Positions 43,248 to 52,442 of a stretch of 64,000 bases of DNA are shown here, piece after piece. The position numbers and the translations under genes were made by a program. Source of the DNA: Lentisphaeria bacterium (lineage in GTDB: Bacteria; Verrucomicrobiota; Lentisphaeria; Victivallales; Victivallaceae); the NCBI GenBank assembly GCA_017457105.1, contig JAFTIA010000065.1, forward strand, positions 1 through 64,000, in the 5' to 3' direction. Below the pieces are notes generated by a model. That model ran no database searches and had not been told where the DNA came from. It saw only the letters and a program-made list of their open reading frames with translations. Within the stretch, counting starts at the first letter, position 1. Each line of letters opens with the position of its first letter.

Positions 43248-43333
43248 ACAGACTTATACGGACGGCAACGGACAATTACGGACTTCCATTTTTGTCCGTA
43301 AAAGTCTGTGAAAGTCCGTTCACATCCGTATAA
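43248..43333. repeat. Inverted array of 10-base repeats
   Basis: Four 10-base units read ACAGACnnnn / ACGGACnnnn (43248-43287), and four units in the opposite sense read GTCCGTnnnn / GTCTGTnnnn (43294-43333). Offset pairing forms a long periodic hairpin. The array lies in the 109-base gap between the convergent small secreted gene and the antiporter gene. Its arrangement is like that of the 9-base array at 42324-42390, with a different sequence. Confidence 0.8.
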
Positions 43334-43351
43334 TCGTGTCCCGTCTGATCC

Positions 43352-45469
43352 TTATCCCTGCTGGGCCTGCTGGGCGGCGGCAGCGGCGGTTTCGGCCGCG
43401 GATGTCCCCAGTAAGGCTTCCCACTTTTCCCGGGCAGCACTGTCCCCGATGGCAGCCACCGTGTCCCCCGCCTCCAAACGGAAATCCGCTTGCAGATTGC
43501 TGATAAAATTGCCATCCCGCAGGACACCGACTACCGACATACCCGTTTCCCGCCGCAAATGGGATTCCGCCAGCGTTTTCCCCGCGGCCGGGCAATAATC
43601 CGGGATCACCGCCCAATACAGTTCCACCAGCCCGATATAGGCACGCAAAGAATCCGCCAGCGTCCCCGGCGTGATCTCGCCGCCGCTCTGCCGGTAATGG
43701 GCAAAACGGATCTCGTCCAGAGAATTCTGCACCGATACCGCCGGGGTTTTCATGCTCAACAATGCCTGACGGGACATTTCCAGCGCCGCTTCAAATTTGG
43801 GCTGGACGATTTCGTACGGACGGAAGGGGCGCAATTTATTCACATCACTCTGCGTATCGGCACGGGTCACGATCGCCAGATCGTCCCGGAGAGAACGCAC
43901 CGCTTTGATCACTGCCAGATTTTCCTCCAGTTTGGAAGAGACCGCCAGCAGAATCTGCGCCCGGGCAATGCCTGCGGCCTCCATGACCACCTCCTGCTGA
44001 AGATCGCCGTAAACCACCTGCAAGCCCTCCTGCCGGGCCTTTTGAAACTCCCTGTATTCCGGCTCCACCAGTACATAAGGCCGTTCCCACTGCTTCATCA
44101 GCCGTGCAATGGAGCGGCCGATAAATTCCCCGCCGGCAATCACCACATGCCCGGAAAGATCCGGGAGCGGCAGAGCAATGTCCTGCATTTTACTGTTCTT
44201 CCAGATCGTCCGCTGCAAAAGAGCGTACACCGGGGACGTCAGGCTGTCCGCCGCCGGACCCAAAATCATGGAACACACCGTGATACACAAAATAAGAGAA
44301 TACGCCTGATGTCCGATCAATCCGCCATCCAGCGCAGTCCGGCAGACAATAAATGCCATTTCAGATGTTGGCACCATGCCGAAGAGCATCGCCACCGGGA
44401 TCACATTCCGGTATCCGGCACACCAGGTGATCCCGGAAAGAAACACCGTCCGGGACAAACAGGTTGCCGCCACCAGGCCGCCTACCAGCAAAAGATTTTC
44501 TGCAAGATATGTTACATCCAGCATCATCCCGATGGAAACAAAGAACAACATGGCAAACAGATCCCGCACCGGGATCAATTCGTACAACGCCCGTTTCCCG
44601 TACACCGATTCACTCAAAGCGATCCCGGCAAGAAATGCCCCGAAAGAGAAGGACAACTGCGTCCATTCCGCAAAATAACCGAGTCCCAATGCAATCGTCA
44701 ATACTGCCAGCAGATACAGTTCCCGGACCCCCTGCCGTGCGGCGGTTTTCAGGAGTTTGGGCATCAGATATTTCCCGACCAGCAAAATCACCGCCATGCC
44801 GATCCCGCCGATCCCGAGTTGGGCAACCGCATCCCATGCGCCGTCGGAAAGATTCCCGAGGCGGGTCGCCAGAAGCATCAGCGGGACCACTGTCAGATCC
44901 TGCACGATGGACATGCCGATCATGACCCGGGCAGATAATGTGGAAGCCATCCCTTTGCCGCCCAGCGTTTTCAAAATCACCGCCGTACTGGTGGAAACAA
45001 AGGCGGAACCGAAAAGCAGCCGGGCACTCCAGCCGGGGAACCAGCCCGTAAAACGATCCACCTGCCAGGCGATCAATGTTGCCGTGACAAGCGTAAAAAC
45101 CACCTGTGCCAGCGTCCCCCATACGGCGATCCCCTGAATGGGTTTCAAATCTTTACGGGAAAATTCCAGCCCCATGGCAAAAAGAAGCAGTGCCACACCG
45201 ATATTCGCCAGCGATTCCAATGCCGCATTGGCAGCGGCTCCCAGCCCGGCTTTGAAGAAAATACCGACGATCACCCCGGCAAGGATGTACCCCAAAATCA
45301 GGGGTTGCTGCAGTTTCCGGACGATCATTCCCCCGATCAGCCCCGTCAGCACAATGACCAGCACCGCCGTTACAAGCATCTGATCCGAATTACCGATGAT
45401 CGCGTCGGCAAGCCGGTACAGAACACTCATGCCCGCCTGCCACGCAGTCTGAAAAAATTGCATTTCCAT
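43352..45469 (-). CDS. CPA2-type cation/proton antiporter with RCK domain
   Basis: This 705-residue protein has about 12 membrane helices (residues 35-410) of the Kef/CPA2 Na+ or K+/H+ antiporter type, then a TrkA-N nucleotide-binding domain beginning GHVVIAGGEFIGRSIARL and a TrkA-C domain near 600-690. Its C terminus is Ala/Gln-rich. It likely exports K+ or Na+ in exchange for protons in response to a nucleotide ligand. GGAGG is just before the ATG at 45469; a second in-frame ATG is two codons on. It ends a minus-strand operon started by yebC. Confidence 0.9.
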   Translation of the reverse strand: MEMQFFQTAWQAGMSVLYRLADAIIGNSDQMLVTAVLVIVLTGLIGGMIVRKLQQPLILGYILAGVIVGIFFKAGLGAAANAALESLANIGVALLLFAMGLEFSRKDLKPIQGIAVWGTLAQVVFTLVTATLIAWQVDRFTGWFPGWSARLLFGSAFVSTSTAVILKTLGGKGMASTLSARVMIGMSIVQDLTVVPLMLLATRLGNLSDGAWDAVAQLGIGGIGMAVILLVGKYLMPKLLKTAARQGVRELYLLAVLTIALGLGYFAEWTQLSFSFGAFLAGIALSESVYGKRALYELIPVRDLFAMLFFVSIGMMLDVTYLAENLLLVGGLVAATCLSRTVFLSGITWCAGYRNVIPVAMLFGMVPTSEMAFIVCRTALDGGLIGHQAYSLILCITVCSMILGPAADSLTSPVYALLQRTIWKNSKMQDIALPLPDLSGHVVIAGGEFIGRSIARLMKQWERPYVLVEPEYREFQKARQEGLQVVYGDLQQEVVMEAAGIARAQILLAVSSKLEENLAVIKAVRSLRDDLAIVTRADTQSDVNKLRPFRPYEIVQPKFEAALEMSRQALLSMKTPAVSVQNSLDEIRFAHYRQSGGEITPGTLADSLRAYIGLVELYWAVIPDYCPAAGKTLAESHLRRETGMSVVGVLRDGNFISNLQADFRLEAGDTVAAIGDSAAREKWEALLGTSAAETAAAAAQQAQQG

Positions 45470-45508
45470 CCACCCTCCGGATCATCACGTCATACCCGGG
45501 CTGTTCCA

Positions 45509-46159
45509 TCAGGAGAAAACAGCAGGCCGGATATAAACAAGTTTGTCAAGATCGCCGTCAAAAGGCATTGCCGCCCGCAAAAGCGGCACGGCTGAACAGG
45601 TTTGAGAAATCTGCAGAACAACTGCCGAATCCTCCGGCAAAAGCCGCTCAACAGCCATTTTATCAGCGGCAAAAACCGCCCACTGGCTGTAATGCTGCCG
45701 GGGCATTTCCTCTGCCGCCTGCTCTTTGTTCCACACTGCTGTAAAACCATCCGGCACATAAGTACCGTTCTGCTTTTTCAGCCCGAAAACCAGCATTTCC
45801 TGATTGCGCCCGTCCTGCAGAACGGCAACCGCTTCCGCATCCGCCGCAGAGGCGGCAATGAGGGCTGACGGCACACAGCGCACCTTTATATCCGGACAGC
45901 CGAAAACCCAGCCCTTCACCAATGCAGATGCAAGGCGCATCCCGGTAAAACTGCCCGGCCCGGAACCCACCGTCCAATGGGTGACATCCCGTACCGTCAA
46001 TCCTTTTCCGGCAAGAAGATCCGTAAGAAACACAGCAAGAGAAGCGGCCTCCCTGCCCCGCATGGGGCGGGATTCGTCGATCAGGATCTGCCCGGCATCA
46101 TCCATCACAGCAAAAGCCGCCAGACTGCCGGAAAGATCCAATGCGCCGTACAATGCCAT
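45509..46159 (-). CDS. tsaB: tRNA threonylcarbamoyladenosine biosynthesis protein TsaB
   Basis: This 216-residue ASKHA-fold protein has the LYGALDLSG start and the VGSGPGSFTGMRLASA motif of TsaB, the partner of TsaD in making the t6A base next to the anticodon of ANN-decoding tRNAs. The ATG at 46159 lies two bases after the lysA stop and has a GGGATGG site. The upstream-extended frame is not needed. Length is normal (about 220). Confidence 0.92.
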   Translation of the reverse strand: MALYGALDLSGSLAAFAVMDDAGQILIDESRPMRGREAASLAVFLTDLLAGKGLTVRDVTHWTVGSGPGSFTGMRLASALVKGWVFGCPDIKVRCVPSALIAASAADAEAVAVLQDGRNQEMLVFGLKKQNGTYVPDGFTAVWNKEQAAEEMPRQHYSQWAVFAADKMAVERLLPEDSAVVLQISQTCSAVPLLRAAMPFDGDLDKLVYIRPAVFS

Positions 46160-46161
46160 TT

Positions 46162-47382
46162 TTATGCCATCCCGCATTCGGCAAGCAGCCGGTCTGCCAA
46201 TTCCGCATTGGAGACCCGGGGGCGCACCAGTTTGGCTTCACCGCTGGCGATCACCACTTCCGGCGGCATGGCACGCATATTGTAGATCCCGCCCATGGAG
46301 AAACAGTAAGCCCCGCCGTTACGGATGGCAAGTACATCTCCCTCACGGACTTCCGGCATGGAACGCTGTTCGGCGAACCGGTCACCGGTCTCGCAGATAT
46401 TGCCGCAAATATCGTACACGGCAGGAGTCCCTTCCGGATTGCTCAAATTATCGATCTGGTGATACGCATCATACAGCATGGGCCGGATCAGCTGCGGGAA
46501 GCCGGAATCGCATCCGGCAATGACCCGTGTCCGGTTTTTCTTGATGGTATTCACCCGGGTCAACAGGTGGCCGCATTCGGCAACCATGTATTTGCCCGGT
46601 TCAAAACAAATGGCAAGTTCCCGCCCGTACCGTGCTTCAAATTCCCGGAAAAGCCGGTCGATCTCCGACCCCATAGCAACATAATCCACACGGGCTTCAT
46701 CGGGCCGGTAGGGAACTTTGAAGCCGCCGCCAAAGTCCATAAACTTCAAATCCGGGAAATTCTCCGGCGTGGCAAGCTTCATCAAATTCTGCATACTGCG
46801 GAACACCGATTCCGTATGCTGAAGACCGGAACCGGTATGTTCATGCAGCCCGACGACCTTCAACTTCCCGGCACGGACAATATCCAATACCTGCGGCAGA
46901 TCCTCCATCAGGATCCCGAATTTGGTCAAATCCCCGCCGGTCATGGTTTTGGCATTGTCCCCATCCACCACATCCGGGTTGAACCGGAGGCAGATGGAAA
47001 GCCCGGGATAGCGTTTGGCAGTTTTTGAAAGCCGGGAAAGAGAGCCGATATTGATCAGCACCCCCAGACTGCAGACTTCTTCAAATTCCGCATCCGTCAG
47101 ATTATTGGCGGTAAAAATAATACGCTCCTTGGCAAACCCCAGCTTCAATGCCAGATGGACTTCTCCGGGACTCACCGCATCCAGACACGCTCCGGCATCC
47201 CGCAACAGTGCCAGCAGTGCAGGATTGTAATTTGCCTTCAACGCATAGTGGATACGCAAACGGGGATGGGGAATCAATCCGGACAACGCCCGGAAATGTT
47301 CCACAACCATATCGCCGTCATAAACATACAACGGCGTTCCATATTCCCCGGCAAGGGTCAGCAAAGTTGCATCTGAAATCAT
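46162..47382 (-). CDS. lysA: Diaminopimelate decarboxylase
   Basis: This 406-residue fold-type III PLP enzyme converts meso-diaminopimelate to lysine. The PLP lysine lies in HYALKANYNP, the glycine-rich phosphate loop in MDFGGGFKVPY, and the substrate-contact motif ICGNICETGD carries the conserved Cys and Glu. It is similar to LysA from several phyla and to other carboxynorspermidine or ornithine-type decarboxylases, so a different substrate is possible. It is coupled to its neighbours by 1- and 2-base gaps. Confidence 0.9.
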   Translation of the reverse strand: MISDATLLTLAGEYGTPLYVYDGDMVVEHFRALSGLIPHPRLRIHYALKANYNPALLALLRDAGACLDAVSPGEVHLALKLGFAKERIIFTANNLTDAEFEEVCSLGVLINIGSLSRLSKTAKRYPGLSICLRFNPDVVDGDNAKTMTGGDLTKFGILMEDLPQVLDIVRAGKLKVVGLHEHTGSGLQHTESVFRSMQNLMKLATPENFPDLKFMDFGGGFKVPYRPDEARVDYVAMGSEIDRLFREFEARYGRELAICFEPGKYMVAECGHLLTRVNTIKKNRTRVIAGCDSGFPQLIRPMLYDAYHQIDNLSNPEGTPAVYDICGNICETGDRFAEQRSMPEVREGDVLAIRNGGAYCFSMGGIYNMRAMPPEVVIASGEAKLVRPRVSNAELADRLLAECGMA

Positions 47383-47383
47383 T

Positions 47384-47743
47384 TTACCGTGCCGCTTCCT
47401 GCGTAATGACCGCCAGCATCACCAGCGGTTCATTGCCGGTGCAGGTCACGCCGTGACCGGCACCGAATCCGGTAAGAATGGTGTCCCCGGCGGCAACAGA
47501 ACCTTTCACGCCGTTGTCGTCGATTTCACCGGTCCCGGAAACGACCACAAAGACTTCCGCTTCGCCAACGTGTTCGTGGAACCCGATGGATGTCCCCGGC
47601 TCCAGCGTCAGACGGGCAAAAAGGCGGTTCAAGCCCCGCAATTCACCGGCTTCATCCAGCAGGTGTTCGATCTTCACCGTGCCGGTGCCGCCCCGCATTT
47701 CAGGGCGCAGTTCGGTACGGTATTCCCCATTTTTCCGGATCAT
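47384..47743 (-). CDS. Small cupin-domain protein
   Basis: This 119-residue protein has a single cupin barrel with the metal-binding pattern GFHEHVGEAEVFVVVSGTG and a later GAGHGVT. Two histidines and a glutamate of the first motif and the His of the second are present, so it probably binds a metal. Its place in the yebC-lysA-tsaB operon is not informative. Function is unknown. Confidence 0.85.
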   Translation of the reverse strand: MIRKNGEYRTELRPEMRGGTGTVKIEHLLDEAGELRGLNRLFARLTLEPGTSIGFHEHVGEAEVFVVVSGTGEIDDNGVKGSVAAGDTILTGFGAGHGVTCTGNEPLVMLAVITQEAAR

Positions 47744-47748
47744 AAAAC

Positions 47749-48504
47749 TTACTCCGCTTCCAGCTGTTCAGCGATTTCGTCAGCGATTTCGTAGTTGGCG
47801 GTGACCATCTGGACGTCATCGAGTTCTTCCAGAGCTTCCACCATGCGGATCACCTGCTTGGCGGTGGCAAGATCCTTGATTTCCACGGTCATTTCAGGAC
47901 GGCGGACAACTTCAGCTTCATCGCAGGTCACACCGGCCTTTTCCAGCGCGGCGGCGATTTCTTCAAATGCCTGGGGGGCACCCCAGACTTCGGCAATGCC
48001 GTCATCCACTTCAATATCTTCAGCACCGGCATCCAGCACCACTTCCATCAGCTTTTCCTCATCCGCCCATTCGCCGGAGATGACGAAATGCGCCTGACGG
48101 GAGAAGTTGCGCGCCACAGCACCGGAACCGGCCATGTTGCCGTTGCCGCGGGTGAAGCAGAAACGCACTTCGCTGGCGGAACGGTTGCTGTTATCGGTCA
48201 GGCAGTCCACCAGCACGGCCACGCCGCCCGGAGCATACCCTTCGTACACGATTTCCTTGAACACCACATCGCCCAGTTCACCAAGACCCTTCTTGATGGC
48301 GCGGTCGATATTGGCATTCGGCATATTGGCAGCACGGGCAGCCGTCAGAGCGGCACGCAAACGGGGATTGCTGGAAGCTTCACCGCCGCCCATCTTGGCA
48401 GCGACCATGATTTCTTTACCGATACGGGAGAAGATCTTCCCTTTTTTCTTGTCAGCGGCGTCTTTCTGATGCTTGATATTCGCCCATTTACTGTGTCCGG
48501 ACAT
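47749..48504 (-). CDS. yebC: YebC/PmpR-family transcriptional or translational regulator
   Basis: This 251-residue protein begins MSGHSKWANIKHQKDAADKKKGKIF, shown here as SGHSKWANIKHQK, the unmistakable YebC start. It has been linked to gene regulation and, recently, to ribosomes stalled at proline stretches. Length is normal. The ribosome site AAGGA lies seven bases before the ATG. Promoter elements are at 48550-48578. It heads an operon with a cupin, lysA, tsaB and an antiporter gene. Confidence 0.95.
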   Translation of the reverse strand: MSGHSKWANIKHQKDAADKKKGKIFSRIGKEIMVAAKMGGGEASSNPRLRAALTAARAANMPNANIDRAIKKGLGELGDVVFKEIVYEGYAPGGVAVLVDCLTDNSNRSASEVRFCFTRGNGNMAGSGAVARNFSRQAHFVISGEWADEEKLMEVVLDAGAEDIEVDDGIAEVWGAPQAFEEIAAALEKAGVTCDEAEVVRRPEMTVEIKDLATAKQVIRMVEALEELDDVQMVTANYEIADEIAEQLEAE

Positions 48505-48549
48505 AGTTCTTTCCTTTCATTGAAGGTTTGAATGATTTACGTATCTTAT

Positions 48550-48578
48550 AATATACAACCGAAACGCCGTTCCGTCAA
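48550..48578 (-). promoter_or_regulatory. Promoter of the yebC operon
   Basis: On the minus strand TTGACG (48573-48578) and TATATT (48550-48555) are separated by 17 bases, 45 bases before the yebC start. It is back to back with the plus-strand typA promoter, with six bases between the -35 boxes. Confidence 0.75.
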
Positions 48579-48584
48579 GTTGAA

Positions 48585-48613
48585 TTGAAATTTATCCGCA
48601 GAAGGTGTATATT
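48585..48613 (+). promoter_or_regulatory. Promoter of typA
   Basis: TTGAAA (48585-48590) and TATATT (48608-48613) are separated by 17 bases, 37 bases before the typA start codon. Confidence 0.75.
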
Positions 48614-48650
48614 AATAGGATATATAAAATTTCAAAAAAGGCGTCTTTTT

Positions 48651-50462
48651 ATGCGTGAACTCAGAAATATCGCCATTATTGCCCACGTGGATCATGGCAA
48701 AACAACGCTGGTGGATCAAATCACCAAACAATCCAAACTTTTCCGTGCCAATCAGGAAGTGGAAAACTGTTTTCTGGACAACAACGATCTGGAACGGGAA
48801 CGGGGGATCACCATTCTTTCCAAAAATATCAGCATCGTTTACAAGGATGTCAAAATCAACATCATCGACACTCCCGGACACAGCGACTTCGGCGGCCAGG
48901 TGGAACGAGTCCTGAAACTTGCGGACGGCGTGATCCTGCTGGTGGACTCTGCCGAAGGCCCCATGCCCCAGACCCGCTTTGTGCTGGAAAAAGCCCTGTC
49001 GCTGAACCTGCGCCCTCTGGTTGTCATCAACAAAGTGGACAAGCCGGACGCCCGTGTGCAAACCGTTCTCAACAAGGTGTTTGACCTTTTTTGCGAACTC
49101 AATGCCACCGATGAACAGCTGGATTTTCCGGTGTTGTACGCCAGCGGCCGGGACGGCTGGGCCGTCCGTGATTTGGATACCGATCCCCGGGATTCCATCA
49201 TGCCCCTTCTGGATGCCATTCTGGAACACATCCCGGCACCGCAAATCAATGAAGGTCCGGTGCTGCTTCAAGTGGCAACGCTGGATTACTCCAACTTTGT
49301 GGGCCGCATCGGCATCGGCCGGGTGTACCGTGGCACACTGGATCTGACCAAACCTCTCACGCTGATCAAGCGGGACGGCACTCAAATGGTTGCGGATGTA
49401 AAACAGCTCTTCACCTTTGAAGGGCTTGGAAGAGCGGATACCGAACAGGTGCAGTGCGGTGACCTGTGCGGGATCGTGGGGATCCCCGGCATCGATATAT
49501 CGGATACCATTGCAGACAGCGAATGTCCGGAACAGATGGCACCCATCAAAATCGACGAACCGACCCTTTCCATGGTCTTCCGCATCAACGACTCCCCCTT
49601 CTTCGGGAAAGACGGCAAATTCATCAGCAGCCGTCATTTGCGGGATCGTCTTTTCAAGGAGACCGAACGGGATGTGGCACTGAAAGTGGAAGAATTGAGC
49701 GGCGACTCTTTCCGGGTCAGCGGCCGCGGAGTACTGCATCTTTCCATCCTGATTGAAACGATGCGCCGGGAAGGCTACGAACTTGCCGTGGGAAAACCCC
49801 GGGTGATCCTCCGGGAAATCGACGGCATCCAGTGCGAACCGGTGGAAGAGTTGACCGTGGACGTTCCCTCCGATTCCGCAGGGAAAATCATTGAAATGGC
49901 AGGTATCCGTAAAGGGGAACTCCTCAATATGGAAAGCCGCGGCAACCGCCAGAAACTGGAATTTGAAATCCCCACCCGGGGACTGATCGGCTTCCGGAGC
50001 AAGGCTCTTACCATGTCTGCCGGGGAAGCCATTGTGGCGAGCCGGTTCCTGAAATATGTTCCCCACAAGGGGGAATTGCCCCGGCGCAGTTTCGGGGTAA
50101 TGGTGAGCATGGGGTCCGGGAAATCCCAGGCATTTGCCATTGATGCCCTTCAGCAGCGTGGATTCTTCTTCATCGACCCGGGCGTGGATACCTACGAAGG
50201 GATGATCGTCGGCGAACACTGCAAAGACAATGATCTTGTGGTCAATGTCCAGAAAGCCAAACAGCTGACCAACATGCGTGCCTCCGGTTCCGACCGGAAC
50301 CTGAAGATCGCCCCTTCCCGGAAAATGAGTCTGGAACAGGCTCTGGAATATATTGAAGATGATGAACTTGTGGAAGTCACCCCGCTGAACATCCGCCTCC
50401 GGAAGATCTATCTTACGGAATTGGAACGGCGGCGCAACAAAAGTTTTGCGGATGGAATTTGA
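48651..50462 (+). CDS. typA: Ribosome-associated GTPase TypA/BipA
   Basis: This 603-residue translational GTPase has the elongation-factor P-loop AHVDHGKTT, the G3 DTPGHSDFGG and the NKVDKPDA G4 motif, EF-G-like domains and the C-terminal BipA-specific domain (near 490-600). It acts in ribosome assembly and stress or cold response. The ATG at 48651, behind an AAAAAGG site, starts with RELRNIAI as expected, so an upstream in-frame start is not used. A Gfo/Idh gene follows after 60 bases. Confidence 0.97.
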   Translation: MRELRNIAIIAHVDHGKTTLVDQITKQSKLFRANQEVENCFLDNNDLERERGITILSKNISIVYKDVKINIIDTPGHSDFGGQVERVLKLADGVILLVDSAEGPMPQTRFVLEKALSLNLRPLVVINKVDKPDARVQTVLNKVFDLFCELNATDEQLDFPVLYASGRDGWAVRDLDTDPRDSIMPLLDAILEHIPAPQINEGPVLLQVATLDYSNFVGRIGIGRVYRGTLDLTKPLTLIKRDGTQMVADVKQLFTFEGLGRADTEQVQCGDLCGIVGIPGIDISDTIADSECPEQMAPIKIDEPTLSMVFRINDSPFFGKDGKFISSRHLRDRLFKETERDVALKVEELSGDSFRVSGRGVLHLSILIETMRREGYELAVGKPRVILREIDGIQCEPVEELTVDVPSDSAGKIIEMAGIRKGELLNMESRGNRQKLEFEIPTRGLIGFRSKALTMSAGEAIVASRFLKYVPHKGELPRRSFGVMVSMGSGKSQAFAIDALQQRGFFFIDPGVDTYEGMIVGEHCKDNDLVVNVQKAKQLTNMRASGSDRNLKIAPSRKMSLEQALEYIEDDELVEVTPLNIRLRKIYLTELERRRNKSFADGI

Positions 50463-50522
50463 CTTTTCCGGCAAATGAGTGTCCATTATAGAAACATCCA
50501 ACTACAATGCAGGGAGTATCAA

Positions 50523-51371
50523 ATGAAGAAAAAAATCGGATTTGTGGATCTTTTTATTGATGAATGGCACGCCAACAATTATCCGGCCTGGATCAAAGCC
50601 GCCCCCCGTGCGGAAGAGTTTGAACTTGCCTACGCATGGCAGGCGGAACAGCGTCCCGGATTGAAGACACTGAAAGAATGGTGCGCTGAATTCGGCGCCG
50701 CCCCCTGCTCTTCTCTGGAAGAACTGGTGGAAAAATCCGATGTCATCTTCGTTCTTGCCCCCTCCAATCCGGAAGTCCACGAACAGTTGGCGGAACTCCC
50801 CCTCAAGAGCGGCAAAAGCGTTTATATCGATAAACCCTTTGCGCCGGACAAGGCCGCCGCAGAACGCATGTTTGCACTGGCATCGCAGCACGGTACCAGA
50901 ATGTTCTCCAGTTCCGCCCTGCGTTTCGGTTCGGAACTGGCGGAGATCCGCAAAGCCATTGCCCCTGCGGATATCGAAATGATGAACACCCGGGGCGGCG
51001 GCCGCAGTTTTGAAGAATACGCCATCCATCAGGTGGAAATGATCGTCTCCGTTATGGGGACCGGTGTCGCCGAAGTCATGCAGTGCGGCCATGGCAATAC
51101 CCGGCATTGCGTACTCCGTTACAAGGACGGCCGCCGTGCCGCCATGACCCTGAACCCGGGAACACCCTTCTGCGCCGCCGTTTATACAGCGGAAAAAGCG
51201 GAAACGGTCAACACCATGGGGGATTTCTTCCCCAATCTTCTGGCGTCCATTCTGGACTTTTTTGCCGGTGCCGAAACGCCGGTCCCCAGTGCGGAAACCA
51301 TTGAGATCGCGTCCGTACTCCGGGCTGCCATTGATGCCCAGAAAACGCCGGACCAGTGGATCAGGCTTTGA
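50523..51371 (+). CDS. Gfo/Idh/MocA-like oxidoreductase, short form
   Basis: This 282-residue protein looks like a Gfo/Idh enzyme with a shortened C-terminal domain. DKPFAPDKAAAERMF matches the EKP segment (with Asp for Glu), and IHQVEMIVSVMGTG corresponds to the His-bearing motif. The Rossmann loop is unusual: KIGFVDLFIDEWHANNYP lacks a clear GxGxxG. It may be a dehydrogenase with altered cofactor binding. AGGGAG is near the ATG at 50523. It is followed by the GntR/LacI regulator with a 3-base gap, suggesting joint regulation. Confidence 0.8.
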   Translation: MKKKIGFVDLFIDEWHANNYPAWIKAAPRAEEFELAYAWQAEQRPGLKTLKEWCAEFGAAPCSSLEELVEKSDVIFVLAPSNPEVHEQLAELPLKSGKSVYIDKPFAPDKAAAERMFALASQHGTRMFSSSALRFGSELAEIRKAIAPADIEMMNTRGGGRSFEEYAIHQVEMIVSVMGTGVAEVMQCGHGNTRHCVLRYKDGRRAAMTLNPGTPFCAAVYTAEKAETVNTMGDFFPNLLASILDFFAGAETPVPSAETIEIASVLRAAIDAQKTPDQWIRL

Positions 51372-51374
51372 CCT

Positions 51375-52442
51375 ATGGCCCGCCCGGCAAACACCGATAT
51401 ATTGCTCCGGCTGCGCCGTGATATCCAGGCAGGCCGTTATGACCGGATGATGTTTCTTCCGGCAGAACGGGTACTGGCGGAAGATTACGGCGTGGGGCGC
51501 GGTGTCGTCCGGACGGCATTAAAAACCCTGCGGGACGAAGGGGTCTTGCGGATGATCCCCCAGCGCGGGTGCTGTATTGTCCGTGAAAATGACAATTTCC
51601 CCGGCGGGCCCAAGCGTTTTCTCGTGAATCTTCCGTACCGCATTTCCCGGGACAGCAAAGAAACGCTGGATGTACTTGCCGGGATCTGTCAGGCGGCATC
51701 AGAACAGTTTGCAGAAGTCTTGATGTCCTTTACTGCCCCCTCTGCCGGAGAATTGATCGAACGGGTCAAAACCGGCGACTTGCTCGGGGTGATCTGCATC
51801 GAAAAAAGTCCTTTGGCATCAGACCTTTATGCAGCAGGAATCCCCTGTATCATCGCCAATCAGGAATTACAGTTTGATTCCGTGAACAGCCGTGCGGATT
51901 TCCGTACCATCGGCCGCATGGCGGGTTTGCGGCTTCTGCAGGCGGGGCACCGCCGGATCGGGCTTCTGACCGGGCCCATGGATGACATGATCTATCACGA
52001 AATGCTTGCCGGATTCCGGGGTGCACTGGCGGAAGAGGAATTGGCAGTCCCCAAAGAGTGGATGCTCCCCATTTCCAATACCCGCAATACGCCCCACGAT
52101 CCGGGGCGGGCAGCGTTGCGGATGCTGCTCTCCCGGAAAGAGCGGCCCACGGCTTTTTTTGCCATGCGTGACCACCGGGCGGAACAGTTGTACCGGGTGG
52201 CGGCGGAACTGCACTTGCGGATCCCGGAAGATCTTTCCGTGATCGGGTATGACAATATTTCCTGGCCGGGGGCGGAAGCCAACCGACTGACCACCATCCG
52301 CCAGCCTGCACTGGAGATCGGCCGCAGTGCAGTGGAACTTTTGAGTTTGTGGTGCAAGGAAAACAAGCCGCCCCAAAGCCGGATCATCCCCGGCGAAATC
52401 CTTGAACGGGGCAGTATCGCTCCGCCGGAAAAAATCAAATGA
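51375..52442 (+). CDS. GntR/LacI hybrid transcriptional regulator
   Basis: This 355-residue protein starts with a GntR-type winged helix (about 1-70; LRRDIQAGRYDRMMFLPAER is split over the wing), then a LacI-type periplasmic-binding sensor domain (about 75-345) ending with VIGYDNISWPGA. This combination is typical of AraR-like sugar regulators. It probably represses the Gfo/Idh gene directly upstream. Its stop overlaps the start of the spermidine-synthase-like gene as ATGA. Confidence 0.9.
   Translation: MARPANTDILLRLRRDIQAGRYDRMMFLPAERVLAEDYGVGRGVVRTALKTLRDEGVLRMIPQRGCCIVRENDNFPGGPKRFLVNLPYRISRDSKETLDVLAGICQAASEQFAEVLMSFTAPSAGELIERVKTGDLLGVICIEKSPLASDLYAAGIPCIIANQELQFDSVNSRADFRTIGRMAGLRLLQAGHRRIGLLTGPMDDMIYHEMLAGFRGALAEEELAVPKEWMLPISNTRNTPHDPGRAALRMLLSRKERPTAFFAMRDHRAEQLYRVAAELHLRIPEDLSVIGYDNISWPGAEANRLTTIRQPALEIGRSAVELLSLWCKENKPPQSRIIPGEILERGSIAPPEKIK

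Noticed and set aside
42324-43333. Short periodic repeats considered as a CRISPR array
   Set aside because: Units are 9-10 bases with no spacers of 30 bases or so, the arms are inverted, and there are no cas genes.
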